The notes: generated by a model from the sequence alone, not told the origin. Shown: positions 1-9,252, counted from the first letter of the stretch. The stretch is DNA of 64,000 nucleotides from Enterococcus nangangensis (GCF_005405245.1 NZ_BJDR01000005.1:32443-96442), one strand, 5' to 3'. Made by a program: numbers and translations.

Positions 1-132
1 CCCAAGAAAGCCACCCGGCAGAGCATTAGGTAGTAAATGATAGCCTAAAACGCCCATAACGGCGATGCCGCGAAAAGCATCCAAACTAGTGAGATGTCTT
101 GGCGGCGATGATGGTGTTGGAATCTTTTTCAT
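1..132 (-). CDS. Acyltransferase family 3 (OatA-like) protein, N-terminal 44 residues only
   Basis: The reading frame runs off the left edge, so only the first 44 residues are visible. They contain LTSLDAFRGIAVMGVLGYHL followed by a G-G-F-L-G stretch, which is the first transmembrane segment of membrane acyltransferase family 3 (the OatA/O-acetyltransferase type), where an Arg and a His in this segment are conserved. Such proteins transfer acyl, usually acetyl, groups to cell-wall or extracellular glycans. The ATG at 132 has only a weak purine-rich sequence before it, so the exact start is uncertain. The specific substrate cannot be told from this fragment. Confidence 0.7.
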   Translation of the reverse strand, partial: MKKIPTPSSPPRHLTSLDAFRGIAVMGVLGYHLLPNALPGGFLG

Positions 133-249
133 AGCTAGGCGTCACTCTTTCTCTATTATTTGTTCCCAGTATAAAGGATTGGCAAACAAGAAGAAAGTTG
201 GAATTATCTAAGGTTTTTATAAGTTTGCTTAAGTGCGACTTTCAGTAAC

Positions 250-285
250 AAAAAGGCATCTCCTCTTCCGAGGAAGACACCTTTT
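250..285 (-). terminator. Intrinsic terminator of the HD/DUF1803/DUF4649 operon
   Basis: An imperfect hairpin with outer arms AAAAGG/CCTTTT and inner arms TCCTC/GAGGA lies just past the stop of the small gene ending at 302. The minus strand then reads five Us. The plus strand also has a short T run, so it may work both ways. Confidence 0.65.
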
Positions 286-301
286 GTTTAGCTCTTTACT
301 C

Positions 302-505
302 TTAAGCGTTAAGGTAATTAAATAATCCCCCCACTGTTGCGTCGGGTAAGTCTACAGCGACGCCATCCACAGTGATTTCTTTTACTTTCAAATAATCTTG
401 TAAATCAGGCACCTCTTTAAATTGCGCGGCAACAAAATCACTGGCTTTAGCATACTCAGCCCATTGAAAATTTTGGCCATCTTGACTATACGCGAATTTT
501 AACAT
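302..505 (-). CDS. Small DUF4649-like protein of unknown function
   Basis: This 67-residue soluble protein starts MLKFAYSQDG at ATG 505, chosen because AAAGGA lies nine bases before it; an upstream in-frame TTG at 526 would be part of that ribosome site. The pattern of a short beta-rich start, a charged helix and a C-terminal V-D-G-V-A-V-D-L ... L-F-N-Y-L resembles the short DUF4649 family of streptococci and enterococci, recognised from memory rather than by search. It is the last gene of a three-gene minus operon, 22 bases after the DUF1803-like gene. No function is known or proposed. Confidence 0.6.
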   Translation of the reverse strand: MLKFAYSQDGQNFQWAEYAKASDFVAAQFKEVPDLQDYLKVKEITVDGVAVDLPDATVGGLFNYLNA

Positions 506-527
506 GATTGGTGTTCCTTTCCTCAAA

Positions 528-1424
528 CTAGATTTTAAAAATTTTAGTAATGTGCCAGCTACCGGCTAAATCACCGCTAACTTCTTGATTAAAATACCCC
601 ATTTTTAAAGCTGCGGCAACTATTTGCCCTCGTAAAAGGACCATTAATTGTTGACTGACAGCTTGAGGAAAGGTGGCCGCGATTTTTTGCGCTGCTTGAT
701 TAAATCTCGCCTGCACATTCGTTAAACTTGTTGTTGTGGTAGGTTGGATGCTGGGGACAACCGTTGCTGTTAATTCCGGCGTTAAAAGACCAAAAAGGAC
801 TAGGGATTCCGTGAAAATATCGCGGCGGCCTTCCTTTAAGTTTTTCCCTTGCGCTCGAAAAATTTTAGGGAGCGCTTGATCTAGATAATAATCGACAGTG
901 ACGTCTCCAATTAACTGATAAATTTCTTGTAAGGTAGCGGTGGCTTGTGGGTTGCTAAAAAAATTGACGATGGTGGTTTGCGGTAAAGCATTTTGATAAG
1001 TCAGTACGCCGTAGCGACTTTCCAACACGGTTTGACTTACTTGGTCTTGCCGCCAACTGGCAATAACGTCCGCTGGTGCGGCTAGCGGTTCGGTAGGTTC
1101 AATTACCGGTAGACTAGCCCATAAAGCCTCTAACGTGGTCTTAGGAGGGATTTCAGCAATAATTTCTGCAACGATTGGTTCCAGATAAGTGTGAGCCACC
1201 AAATCTTGCGGCCAACTCGCTATTTGACTCGTGTAGCGGCGGTCTTGCCGCTTTACCCAGTTACGAGCTACTAATTCATCTAACGTTTGATCAAACTTCG
1301 GGACATGAGGAAACTGTTGTTTTAATTCCCGTAAAATGACTGCTGGATGTTGTAACAAGTAGGCGTGTAGTTCCGGAAAAAAGTTGCGAATATTTTTCGA
1401 GGTCCCTTGCGGCAAATAAAGCAT
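528..1424 (-). CDS. DUF1803-like protein
   Basis: A 298-residue protein whose first 60 residues (F-F-P-E-L-H-A-Y-L, then H-P-A-V-I-L-R-E-L-K, then V-K-R-Q-D-R-R-Y) resemble the N-terminal winged-helix-like part of the DUF1803 family, which lies beside ppaC in streptococci. No catalytic motif, signal peptide or membrane segment is visible. The start ATG at 1424 overlaps the stop of the HD-domain gene (TAATG) and is preceded by GGGAGGG, so the two are translationally coupled. An in-frame ATG 15 bases upstream lies inside that ribosome site and was rejected. Function unknown. Confidence 0.65.
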   Translation of the reverse strand: MLYLPQGTSKNIRNFFPELHAYLLQHPAVILRELKQQFPHVPKFDQTLDELVARNWVKRQDRRYTSQIASWPQDLVAHTYLEPIVAEIIAEIPPKTTLEALWASLPVIEPTEPLAAPADVIASWRQDQVSQTVLESRYGVLTYQNALPQTTIVNFFSNPQATATLQEIYQLIGDVTVDYYLDQALPKIFRAQGKNLKEGRRDIFTESLVLFGLLTPELTATVVPSIQPTTTTSLTNVQARFNQAAQKIAATFPQAVSQQLMVLLRGQIVAAALKMGYFNQEVSGDLAGSWHITKIFKI

Positions 1425-2041
1425 TAGCGGCCCTCCCATTCCCGGTAAAACTCCTCTAGGAAACTCTCCATAAAGGCTTGGGGTTTTTCGGCTAACTTTT
1501 GACCACCAGCGGTACTCATAAGTCCGCTAATTTTCAATAGCTTGTCGTAAAAGTGTTGAATGATGGAGCTATTAGGTACGCCAACTTTTTTTTCGTCATA
1601 GATTGGTGTATTGCGGGTAGCGCCGTACATAAAGGTACGGGCGATACCAATGGCCCCAATGGCTTCTAGTAAATCGGCATCTTGGACAACTTTGACGATT
1701 AGAGAGACTGGATTATCAGGAAGCCGTTTACTAAAAGAAATTTGCCCGATACTAGTTATTAATTTTTCTTGTTCTTCACCGACAATATTCCACTTTGTTA
1801 ATTGCGTAACCAGTTGCTGGTGGGCTAAATCGGCATCTGGAAAAAACTTTTTATCTAACATCTCATGTAAATAAGCTAGTAAACGTGCATCGTGTAATTC
1901 TGCTGGTGTTAAGCCTTCCAATTTACCAATTTTTTGACTATTGCTGACAACCCGCAAGATATGGGCGAGATCGTGGCCGGAGTTGTCGCTTGCAAAAAAA
2001 CTGGCCACCCAAGCTTCTACTTCTTTAAAATCAATGGTCAA
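1424..2041 (-). CDS. HD-domain phosphohydrolase (YedJ/YpgQ type)
   Basis: A 205-residue HD-superfamily hydrolase. The metal-ligand motifs are visible in order: G-H-D-L-A-H near residue 22, L-H-E-M-L-D near residue 58, and Q-D-A-D-L-L-E-A-I-G near residue 120. The spacing and the final D-A-D-x-L-E-A-x-G-A-x-G-I-A-R match the YedJ/YpgQ group, which hydrolyses nucleotides or similar phosphoesters with a divalent metal. The start is a TTG with GAGGTG five bases upstream; no ATG gives the full N-terminus. First gene of an operon with two proteins of unknown function. The substrate is not deducible. Confidence 0.8.
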   Translation of the reverse strand: MTIDFKEVEAWVASFFASDNSGHDLAHILRVVSNSQKIGKLEGLTPAELHDARLLAYLHEMLDKKFFPDADLAHQQLVTQLTKWNIVGEEQEKLITSIGQISFSKRLPDNPVSLIVKVVQDADLLEAIGAIGIARTFMYGATRNTPIYDEKKVGVPNSSIIQHFYDKLLKISGLMSTAGGQKLAEKPQAFMESFLEEFYREWEGR

Positions 2042-2063
2042 ATAGACACCTCTTTTATTTGTT

Positions 2064-2104
2064 TAAAAAAGACCTGTAGCTCACGCCACAGGTACTTTTT
2101 TAAT
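2064..2104 (-). terminator. Intrinsic terminator after ppaC
   Basis: Arms ACCTGT and ACAGGT around a ten-base loop, flanked by A and T runs on the two sides, immediately downstream of the ppaC stop. The U run on the minus strand comes from the A6 at 2065-2070. Confidence 0.75.
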
Positions 2105-2111
2105 TTATTTT

Positions 2112-3038
2112 TTAGGCAAAAGCATTGGTTAGTGGTGGTACAACTTGTTTTTTCCGAGAAACAACCCCAGCAAGGTCTGCTTCTTGTTCCACTAACGTCA
2201 CGCCAAAAGCAGCTTCTACTTTGTCTAAGTCACTACCTTCAACGATTAATAAAGAATTGCTGGTTAAAATATTAGTTACGACTAAGATAAACAAGTCATA
2301 GCCATTAGTAGCGTTGCTGTCCTTCATGGCAGCAAGTAATGCCTCTTTCCGTGCTTTGACTTCGTCTAAGTCTACCGTATTGACTTGAGCAATGCGGATA
2401 TTTTTGCCCCCCATTGGGAAACTTTTCGCATCAAGGTCTAACAAGTCTGCTTCTGATTTAGCACTTAAGTTTGTCCCAGCTTTTAACATGTCTAAGCCGT
2501 ACTCTTCTAAGTCGATGTCGGCATAAACTGCTAGACCGGTAGCTGCACTTTTGTCTTCTGGGGTGCAGGTTGGAGATTTAAACAAGAGGGTATCGGAAAT
2601 AATGGCGGACACTAACATGCCGGCGATTTCTTTAGGAATCGTTACGCCGCCTTCTTTGAACATTTTAAATAAAATAGTCGACGTACAACCCACTGGTTCA
2701 GCGCGATAATATAGCGGATTAGCGGTTTGAAAGTTAGCAATCCGGTGGTGATCGACAACATGAGTTACCACAACATCTTCAATGTCGGCTACCGATTGTT
2801 GAAATTCATTGTGATCCACTAACATGACGGTTTCTACTTCTGTGCTGGCTTTTTCAATCACGCGTGGTGCGGCAACGCCAAAGTAATCTAAAGCAAACTG
2901 GGTTTCTTCACTAGGTGCGCCTAAAGCAACAGCCTCGGTGTCGTGGCCTAATTCGTTTTGTAAATAGCTGTACGCAATCGCTGCGCCAATCGCGTCAGTA
3001 TCGGGATTTTGGTGACCAAAAATTAATGATTTTGACAT
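2112..3038 (-). CDS. ppaC: Manganese-dependent inorganic pyrophosphatase (family II)
   Basis: Hydrolyses cytosolic pyrophosphate to two phosphates, pulling biosynthetic reactions forward. The 308-residue length is usual. Family II ligands are all in place: H9, D13 and D15 in [10 protein letters not shown]75 in L-V-D-H-N-E, H97/H98 of the DHH motif V-V-D-H-H-R, and D149 in I-I-S-D-T. The C-terminal DHHA2 domain ends with the substrate-binding S-R-K-K-Q motif near residue 294. It is monocistronic, with its own promoter and terminator, between pflA and the DUF1803 operon, an arrangement also known in streptococci. Confidence 0.97.
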   Translation of the reverse strand: MSKSLIFGHQNPDTDAIGAAIAYSYLQNELGHDTEAVALGAPSEETQFALDYFGVAAPRVIEKASTEVETVMLVDHNEFQQSVADIEDVVVTHVVDHHRIANFQTANPLYYRAEPVGCTSTILFKMFKEGGVTIPKEIAGMLVSAIISDTLLFKSPTCTPEDKSAATGLAVYADIDLEEYGLDMLKAGTNLSAKSEADLLDLDAKSFPMGGKNIRIAQVNTVDLDEVKARKEALLAAMKDSNATNGYDLFILVVTNILTSNSLLIVEGSDLDKVEAAFGVTLVEQEADLAGVVSRKKQVVPPLTNAFA

Positions 3039-3065
3039 GATTTCACTCCTTTATTTTCCTAATCT

Positions 3066-3093
3066 ATCATAGCAAATTTTAGCGCGCTTTAAA
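3066..3093 (-). promoter_or_regulatory. Probable ppaC promoter
   Basis: On the minus strand TTTAAA and TATGAT are separated by 16 bases, with the -10 about 28 bases before the ppaC ATG and an AAGGAG site between them. The -35 is a weak match. Confidence 0.5.
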
Positions 3094-3104
3094 AGAATTT
3101 CTCT

Positions 3105-3136
3105 AAAAAAAGAGAGGAAGCTATCAGCTAGCTTCC
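3105..3136 (-). terminator. Intrinsic terminator of the pflBA unit
   Basis: A perfect eight-base stem, GGAAGCTA and TAGCTTCC around a five-base loop, is followed on the minus strand by seven Us. It lies 22 bases past the pflA stop. Confidence 0.9.
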
Positions 3137-3157
3137 CTTCTTCAATATTGTTGCCTA

Positions 3158-3964
3158 TTAGAAGACACGTGTCTTATAGCCTTGGTAATCAGTGGTGTGT
3201 AAGATTTTTTGAGCATTTAACACGCGTTCTTTAGTTGGTGGATCAATTCCTTCCAGTGGATAGTCAATCCCTAGTTGTTCCCATTTGTATTTACCCATCG
3301 TGTGGTAAGGCAAAATTTCTACTTTATCCACGTTATGCAAGGTCTTAATGAAAGCATCTAAGCGCACTAGAAATTCATCATAGTCGCTCCGTTCAGGCAC
3401 CAAAACGTGACGAATCCAAACTGGTTTACCGGTATCGGATAAATATTTAGCCATTGCTAAGATATTTTCGTTGGTATGACCGGTTAAACGTTTGTGACCT
3501 TCTGCATCGATATGTTTAATATCAAACAACAAGAGGTCGGTATATTCCATTAACTCTTTAAATTTAGAAAAGAAGGGTTCTTCGTAAGTAAACGGTTGAC
3601 CACACGTATCAATTGTTGTATTGACGCCCCGTGCTTTTGCTTTTTTAAACAGGTCAATCAGAAAGTCAATTTGTAATAAAGGCTCGCCACCAGAAACAGT
3701 TAAGCCACCTTTTTTACCCCAATAGCTTTTATACTTTAGGGCTTCGTCTAAAACATCATCTGCAGTCCGCAGTTTTGCTTTAGGATTTTTTAAACGCCAA
3801 GTGTCGGGATTGTGACAGAATTGACAACGCATTTGACAGCCTTGCATAAAGACGATAAAACGTACGCCAGGACCATCAACAGAACCGAAGCTTTCAATGG
3901 AATGGACATTCCCTAAAACTTCATTATTTTCATTGACAGGAACAGATTTAACTTGGGCAGACAT
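3158..3964 (-). CDS. pflA: Pyruvate formate-lyase-activating enzyme
   Basis: A radical-SAM enzyme that installs the glycyl radical on PflB under anaerobiosis. The 268-residue protein has the CX3CX2C cluster motif (C43, C47, C50 in C-Q-M-R-C-Q-F-C-H-N-P), followed by the S-G-G-E-P-L-L SAM-binding motif. The N-terminus carries S-I-E-S-F-G-S-V-D-G-P-G, typical of this family. ATG 3964 has AAAGGGG upstream. It follows pflB in the same direction across a 130-base gap holding a hairpin, so part of the pflB transcription probably continues into pflA at reduced level. Confidence 0.97.
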   Translation of the reverse strand: MSAQVKSVPVNENNEVLGNVHSIESFGSVDGPGVRFIVFMQGCQMRCQFCHNPDTWRLKNPKAKLRTADDVLDEALKYKSYWGKKGGLTVSGGEPLLQIDFLIDLFKKAKARGVNTTIDTCGQPFTYEEPFFSKFKELMEYTDLLLFDIKHIDAEGHKRLTGHTNENILAMAKYLSDTGKPVWIRHVLVPERSDYDEFLVRLDAFIKTLHNVDKVEILPYHTMGKYKWEQLGIDYPLEGIDPPTKERVLNAQKILHTTDYQGYKTRVF

Positions 3965-4036
3965 GACATCTTTCCCCTTTCTGTACAGTGTAGCGTCAAC
4001 TTTTTAAAGCTGCGCTTAACAGCAACTACATACATT

Positions 4037-4080
4037 TAAAAAAGAAGAAGCGGTGGGAACTGTTACGCCCCCATCCGCCT
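4037..4080 (-). terminator. Hairpin terminator or processing site between pflB and pflA
   Basis: On the minus strand GCGGATGGG pairs with CCCACCGC, with one bulged A, and a U-rich tract follows. It would reduce pflA relative to pflB expression or define separate 3' ends. No separate pflA promoter was obvious in the gap. Confidence 0.7.
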
Positions 4081-4094
4081 CTAGTTAGAACTTA

Positions 4095-6380
4095 TTACAT
4101 ATGATCGTGGAAAGTACGGGAGATAACATCCAATTGTTGTTCACGAGTTAAGTCGATAAATTTAACGGCATAACCGGAAACCCGAATTGTGAAGTTAGCG
4201 TACTCTTCTTTTTCTGGATGTTCCATAGCGTCAACAAGTTTTTCTTTACCAAATACGTTCACGTTCAAATGGTGAGCGCCTTTGTCAAAGTAACCGTTCA
4301 AGACGTTTACTAAGTTTTCTACTTGTTCATCTTCGTCATGACCTAAAGCATCAGGATTAATACTTTGGGTATTAGAAATACCATCCAAAGCATATTCGTA
4401 AGGCAATTTAGTCAAGGAGTTCAAGGAAGCAAGTAAACCAGATTGTTCAGCACCGTAAGATGGGTTAGCCCCTGGAGCTAAAGGTTCGCCAGCGGCACGT
4501 CCATCAGGAAGAGCACCAGTAGCTTTACCATAAACAACGTTAGAAGTAATGGTCAGAATAGAAGTTGTAGGTTCGGAATCACGGTAAGTATGGTAGTGTT
4601 CCAATTTTTCTAAGAAGGTCTTCAACAACCAAACAGCGATTTCATCGGCACGTTCGTCATCGTTACCATATTTAGGGAAGTCCCCATCAATCTTGTAATC
4701 TACAACGATACCATTTTCGTCACGGACAGTAGAAACTTTAGCGTATTTAATAGCGGATAAAGAGTCAACTACGTGAGAGAAACCAGCGATACCAGTTGCA
4801 AAAGTACGTTTCAAGTTAGTATCCATCAAAGCAAGTTCAGCTGCTTCGTAGAAGTATTTATCATGCATGAAGTGAATAGCGTTCAATACGTTAACGTACA
4901 TCCCAGCTAACCATTCCATCATGTCATCATAACGGGCCATAACTTCTTCAAAGTCTAGGACTTCAGAAGTGATTGGACGGTAAGAAGGTCCAACTTGAAC
5001 TTTAGATTTTTCATCAACCCCACCGTTGATCGCATATAACAAAGCTTTAGCTAAGTTAGCACGAGCACCGAAGAATTGCATTTCTTTACCAGTTTGCGTA
5101 GCAGATACACAGCAACAAATTGCGTAGTCATCTAACCAGAATGGACGCATTGCATCGTCGTTTTCGTATTGGATAGAAGAAGTTTCTACAGAGATTTTAG
5201 CAGCATATTCTTTGAAGCCTTCTGGTAAACGAGAAGAATAAAGAACAGTCAAGTTTGGTTCTGGAGATGGTCCCATGTTTTGTAAAGTACGTAAGAAACG
5301 GAAGTCATTTTTAGTTGTTAAAGTACGTCCGTCAATCCCCATACCAGCGATAGATAAAGTAGCCCAAACAGGGTCACCTGAGAATAATTCGTTGTAAGAA
5401 GTAATCCGCGCAAATTTAACCATCCGTAATTTCATTACTAAGTGGTCGATTAATTCTTGAGCGCCTTCTTCAGTCAATGTTCCGTTTTCGATATCGCGTT
5501 GGATATAGCAATCTAAGAATGCGGAAATACGGCCGATAGACATTGCAGCACCGTTTTGTTCTTTAATGGCAGCCAAGTAACCGAAGTAAGTCCATTGAAC
5601 TGCTTCTTGAGCGTTTTCAGCTGGGCGAGAAATATCAAAGCCGTAAGCTGCAGCCATTGTTTTCATGCGTTTTAAAGCATTGTATTGGTCAGTGATTTCT
5701 TCACGTAAACGAATATCTTCGTCAGTGAATTGACCGTGACCACAGTTTTCATGGTCGTTGAATTTTTGTTCCATTAAGTAGTCGATACCGTATAAAGCAA
5801 CACGACGGTAATCCCCTACGATACGTCCGCGGCCGTAAGTATCAGGAAGACCTGTGATGATTTTGTTACGACGAGCAGCGCGAATTTCTGGAGTGTAAAC
5901 ATCAAAAACACCTTGGTTATGCGTTTTATGATATTTAGTAAAGACTTTGTGTAATTCTGGATTTGGTTTGTAGCCGTAGTTTTCTAAAGCTTCTTCAGCC
6001 ATCCGGATACCACCATAAGGCATGAAAGCACGTTTTAAAGGTTTGTCAGTTTGGATACCAACAATCTTTTCTTCGTCTTTTAAGTCTTCAGCAATGTAAC
6101 CAGCACCATATGCGTCAGCAGCAGATACGACGTCAGCTTCCATGTCCAAGACACCGCCATTAGCGCGTTCTTGTTTTTGTAATCCTTGGAGCGTTTTCCA
6201 TAATTTGCTTGTTGCTGCAGTTGGTTCAGCTAAGAAGCTAGCATCGCCTTCATATGGAGTGTAGTTAGCTTGGATAAAATCACGCGTGTTGATTTCTGTT
6301 TTCCAAAGATGACCTTTGAAACCAGCCCAAGCGGGTTTGTCAACATTTGACATTTTTTCTAATTCTTTTGCAATTCCCAT
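4095..6380 (-). CDS. pflB: Formate C-acetyltransferase (pyruvate formate-lyase)
   Basis: Converts pyruvate and CoA to acetyl-CoA and formate during anaerobic fermentation. The 761-residue length is usual for the family. The active-site cysteine pair sits in D-Y-A-I-C-C-C-V-S, here with a third adjacent Cys, and is followed by [15 protein letters not shown]. The C-terminal glycyl-radical motif is R-V-S-G-Y-A-V, with the radical Gly at about residue 736. ATG 6380 has an ideal AAGGAGG eight bases upstream. The enzyme needs PflA, encoded next. Regulation by carbon source and anaerobiosis is expected from the family and from the palindromes upstream. Confidence 0.98.
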   Translation of the reverse strand: MGIAKELEKMSNVDKPAWAGFKGHLWKTEINTRDFIQANYTPYEGDASFLAEPTAATSKLWKTLQGLQKQERANGGVLDMEADVVSAADAYGAGYIAEDLKDEEKIVGIQTDKPLKRAFMPYGGIRMAEEALENYGYKPNPELHKVFTKYHKTHNQGVFDVYTPEIRAARRNKIITGLPDTYGRGRIVGDYRRVALYGIDYLMEQKFNDHENCGHGQFTDEDIRLREEITDQYNALKRMKTMAAAYGFDISRPAENAQEAVQWTYFGYLAAIKEQNGAAMSIGRISAFLDCYIQRDIENGTLTEEGAQELIDHLVMKLRMVKFARITSYNELFSGDPVWATLSIAGMGIDGRTLTTKNDFRFLRTLQNMGPSPEPNLTVLYSSRLPEGFKEYAAKISVETSSIQYENDDAMRPFWLDDYAICCCVSATQTGKEMQFFGARANLAKALLYAINGGVDEKSKVQVGPSYRPITSEVLDFEEVMARYDDMMEWLAGMYVNVLNAIHFMHDKYFYEAAELALMDTNLKRTFATGIAGFSHVVDSLSAIKYAKVSTVRDENGIVVDYKIDGDFPKYGNDDERADEIAVWLLKTFLEKLEHYHTYRDSEPTTSILTITSNVVYGKATGALPDGRAAGEPLAPGANPSYGAEQSGLLASLNSLTKLPYEYALDGISNTQSINPDALGHDEDEQVENLVNVLNGYFDKGAHHLNVNVFGKEKLVDAMEHPEKEEYANFTIRVSGYAVKFIDLTREQQLDVISRTFHDHM

Positions 6381-6436
6381 TAATGAGACCTCCTTAAAAG
6401 TATATGATCACTCATATGTAACAGGTTTACGAGTAA

Positions 6437-6464
6437 AGTATAACACAAAGGTAATGGATTGCAA
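6437..6464 (-). promoter_or_regulatory. pflB promoter
   Basis: On the minus strand TTGCAA and TATACT are 16 bases apart, about 55 bases before the pflB start codon. The -35 lies inside a TTGCA-CT-TGCAA inverted repeat. A second possible promoter (TGGTATAAA, extended -10) lies further up near 6560-6571. Confidence 0.65.
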
Positions 6465-6524
6465 GTGCAATTCCTCAAGTTTGTTGACTTTTTTTCAAAT
6501 ATTTCCTTGAGAATCGTTAAATCC

Positions 6525-6571
6525 CTTGGTATATAAAGGATTGTCTCTTGTGAAGTTAATTTTATACCAAG
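6525..6571. repeat. Nine-base inverted repeat CTTGGTATA/TATACCAAG upstream of pflB
   Basis: Two perfect nine-base arms are separated by 29 bases. The spacing is too long for a simple terminator loop and there is no following U run. It could be a pair of half-sites for a regulator or a cruciform; which one cannot be told. Confidence 0.55.
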
Positions 6572-6660
6572 TGTTTTTATGAAAAAATTAAGGAAATCTG
6601 TGTTATTTTTCCACCTCCCTGTATTAAAACAGCTAGTGAAAACTGTCAAAGATATACAAC

Positions 6661-6679
6661 AGTGGAAACCGTTTCCACT
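6661..6679. promoter_or_regulatory. cre-like palindrome upstream of pflB
   Basis: AGTGGAAACCGTTTCCACT is a perfect nine-plus-one-plus-nine palindrome. It resembles a catabolite-responsive element bound by CcpA or another LacI-family regulator, but its centre has one extra base compared with the usual TGNAANCGNNNNCA form. It lies about 200 bases upstream of the mapped promoter. Confidence 0.5.
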
Positions 6680-6723
6680 CTATGGTCCTAAAATGCATTA
6701 AACCGCCCTTTTCCATAAAAGAA

Positions 6724-6762
6724 GAGCTAGTTTCTCACCAAAATATGACGAGAAACTAGCTC
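6724..6762 (-). terminator. Intrinsic terminator after parC
   Basis: Perfect 13-base arms, GAGCTAGTTTCTC and GAGAAACTAGCTC, with a 13-base loop, placed 16 bases past the parC stop. The following minus-strand sequence is moderately U-rich. Confidence 0.9.
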
Positions 6763-6777
6763 ATTCTCAATTAGAAT

Positions 6778-9249
6778 TTATAACTGAGAATCCGAATCTT
6801 TTGTGTTTTCTTTGAGGATGGCTGGCGTTAAAACACTCATCACCGGGCCAACTTGTTTCTCATCCAGTAAGAAACTCCCGTTACTAGTGCGTTCGCTGAA
6901 GGTTAGGTCCTCTGGTGTAAAGGTAACTTCTTGCCCTTTACCACTAATGATTGTGAAAACTTGATCATTATTTTGTACCGAATCAAAGAACACAACACGA
7001 TGCGGATTTTTCTTTAATTCTTTTAAGACCATTAAGCCTCGTTTGGCGCGACTCAAGGGATCAATAATCTGCCCTAAGAATTTTTTGGTAGCGCCTCGTT
7101 GTGTCACCATGACTACTGGTGTATCCCCTTGCGCTTCCAACAAGATGCCATTGACGACATAATCTTCAGGTTTCAAGTTGATGGATTTCACACCACTAGC
7201 TTTCGCCCCGACTACGGGGACTTCGGCCAATGGATAACGCAGTGCAAAACCGCGATAAGTAACCAGTAAAACATCCAATTCTTCCTCTGTAGTGAGAAAA
7301 ATAATATTTTGCAAAATGTCATTGTCTTTTAGCTTGATTCCTTGGGTGCTTTTTGTCTTATAAGTCCGCCATGGTGCAAACTCTTTTAATTCCGTTTGCT
7401 TAATGAGACCATTTTTAGTAATGAAGACCAGACGCTGTTGGGCCAACTGATGATAGCCCACCACTTGCAAGATTTCTTCATCCAGACTTAAGCCGTTAAT
7501 GGTTTGCGAAATATGTTCTCCTAGGTCTTTCCATTTTAAATCAGGCAAATCATAAACTGGTCGGTAGATGACATTACCATGGGTCGTAAAGAGTAACAGA
7601 TGATCGAGGGTGTTTAACTCTTGGGCAAAGAGCAAGCGATCCCCTTCCTTTAATCCTACTTCATTGAAGTTAGACGCTGCCACCGAGCGTAGGGAAGTTC
7701 GTTTGAGATAACCTTCATGGGAGACGGTCACCATCACATCTTCTGAGGCCACTAAAATTTCTGTTTCAATTTTGATTTCTTCAATTTCGTTTTGAATCAC
7801 GGTTAAGCGTGGCGTAGCGTATGTTTTCCGAATTTGCCGCAATTCTTTTTTCAGTAAGTGATCCAACTCGCTAGGATTTTCAATAATTAATTGTAGCTTA
7901 CTAATCTCTTCTTGCAGCTCGTGATCTTCTTTTTGTAAAAGCGTAATGTCGGTGTTGGTCAAACGATAAAGCATCATGGTGACGATGGCTTCGGCTTGCT
8001 CTTCACTAAATTGAAATTCTTGAATTAAATTTAATTTAGCATCTTTTTTATCTTTACTGCCGCGAATAATTTGGATGACTTCATCGAGAATCGAAAGAGC
8101 CTTCATTAAACCTGCCACGATATGTTGCCGTTTTTGCGCTTTAGACAACTCAAAGATACTCCGCCGTTTAATGACGTCGCGACGGTGGGTCAAATAGCTT
8201 TGTAGAATTTTTTTCAAGCCTACTTGCCGGGGTGCTTTTTCGTCAATAGCCACCATATTGAAGTTGTAATTAATTTGTAAGTCGGTATTTTTCAAGAGGT
8301 AATTTAAAATACCCTCACTATTAGCTTCTTTTTTCAGTTCTACCACGATGCGCAACCCTGTCCGGTCGGATTCGTCCCGCACTTCAGCAATCCCGTCAAT
8401 TTTTTTATTCAAACGAATTTCATCCATTCGTTTCACTAGCACTGCTTTATTGACTTCATAAGGAATTTCAGTAATGACGATTTGCTGTTTGGCCCCTTTA
8501 ATGGACTCAATGGCTGTTTGCGAGCGCAAAATTGCTTTACCGCGGCCCGTTTCATAGGCGTGACGTAATTCATTTTTACCTTGTAAAATGCCGCCGGTAG
8601 GAAAATCAGGTCCCGGAATAAATTCCATCAATTTTTCTAGGCTCGCTGTAGGATGATCTACTAAATAAATCGCCCCGTCAATCACTTCGCCTAAGTTATG
8701 GGTGGGAATTTCCGTAGCGTAACCGGCAGAAATTCCAGTAGAACCGTTGACTAACAAGTTAGGAAATGCCGCCGGTAAAACTGTAGGTTCTTTTTCTGAA
8801 TCGTCAAAGTTCCAGACTAAATCGACGGTTTCTTTATCGATATCGGCTAATAATTCTGTCGAAAGTTTGGAAAGGCGCGCTTCCGTGTAACGCATCGCTG
8901 CAGGAGGATCCCCATCCATGGAACCGTTATTACCGTGCATTTCAATCAAAACTTCCCGCAACTTCCAATTTTGGCTCATGCGCACCATGGCTTCATAAAT
9001 ACTGGAGTCCCCATGGGGATGGTAATTCCCCATGATATTCCCCACTGATTTCGCTGATTTTCTAAAAGGTTTGTCAAAAGTATTGCCATCTTGGTGCATG
9101 GCAAATAAAATGCGCCGTTGCACTGGTTTTAAACCGTCACGAATGTCAGGTAAGGCGCGCTCTTGAATGATGTACTTGGAGTAGCGGCCAAAGCGATCTC
9201 CCATGACATCTTCTAAGTTTAAATCTTTAATGTCGTTGGCACGTTTCAT
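6778..9249 (-). CDS. parC: DNA topoisomerase IV subunit A
   Basis: The breakage-reunion subunit of topoisomerase IV, which decatenates daughter chromosomes. The 823-residue protein has the N-terminal winged-helix/tower domain with P-H-G-D-S-S-I-Y-E-A-M and the catalytic-Tyr motif M-R-Y-T-E-A-R-L. A C-terminal beta-pinwheel follows from about residue 490, seen as repeated R-G-x-x-x-R-Y/K-R blades. The quinolone-determining region reads G-D-S-S-I-Y-E, the usual susceptible sequence. It begins four bases after the parE stop with GAGGAG overlapping the parE end, so the two subunits are co-translated. It ends at a strong terminator. Confidence 0.97.
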   Translation of the reverse strand: MKRANDIKDLNLEDVMGDRFGRYSKYIIQERALPDIRDGLKPVQRRILFAMHQDGNTFDKPFRKSAKSVGNIMGNYHPHGDSSIYEAMVRMSQNWKLREVLIEMHGNNGSMDGDPPAAMRYTEARLSKLSTELLADIDKETVDLVWNFDDSEKEPTVLPAAFPNLLVNGSTGISAGYATEIPTHNLGEVIDGAIYLVDHPTASLEKLMEFIPGPDFPTGGILQGKNELRHAYETGRGKAILRSQTAIESIKGAKQQIVITEIPYEVNKAVLVKRMDEIRLNKKIDGIAEVRDESDRTGLRIVVELKKEANSEGILNYLLKNTDLQINYNFNMVAIDEKAPRQVGLKKILQSYLTHRRDVIKRRSIFELSKAQKRQHIVAGLMKALSILDEVIQIIRGSKDKKDAKLNLIQEFQFSEEQAEAIVTMMLYRLTNTDITLLQKEDHELQEEISKLQLIIENPSELDHLLKKELRQIRKTYATPRLTVIQNEIEEIKIETEILVASEDVMVTVSHEGYLKRTSLRSVAASNFNEVGLKEGDRLLFAQELNTLDHLLLFTTHGNVIYRPVYDLPDLKWKDLGEHISQTINGLSLDEEILQVVGYHQLAQQRLVFITKNGLIKQTELKEFAPWRTYKTKSTQGIKLKDNDILQNIIFLTTEEELDVLLVTYRGFALRYPLAEVPVVGAKASGVKSINLKPEDYVVNGILLEAQGDTPVVMVTQRGATKKFLGQIIDPLSRAKRGLMVLKELKKNPHRVVFFDSVQNNDQVFTIISGKGQEVTFTPEDLTFSERTSNGSFLLDEKQVGPVMSVLTPAILKENTKDSDSQL

Positions 9250-9252
9250 CGG

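Larger units (their letters stand above)
6381..6777 (-). other. Long non-coding pflB upstream region
   Basis: About 400 bases without a credible gene. It holds the parC terminator, a palindrome at 6661-6679, a spaced inverted repeat at 6525-6571, the pflB promoter and a short inverted repeat in the leader (ATATGA/TCATAT, 6402-6417). An open frame at 6380-6649 lacks a ribosome site and overlaps these signals, so it is not called. Confidence 0.7.

Noticed and set aside
6380..6649. Open frame of 89 codons upstream of pflB
   Set aside because: No ribosome site, and it covers the pflB promoter and inverted repeats; its composition is that of AT-rich non-coding DNA.
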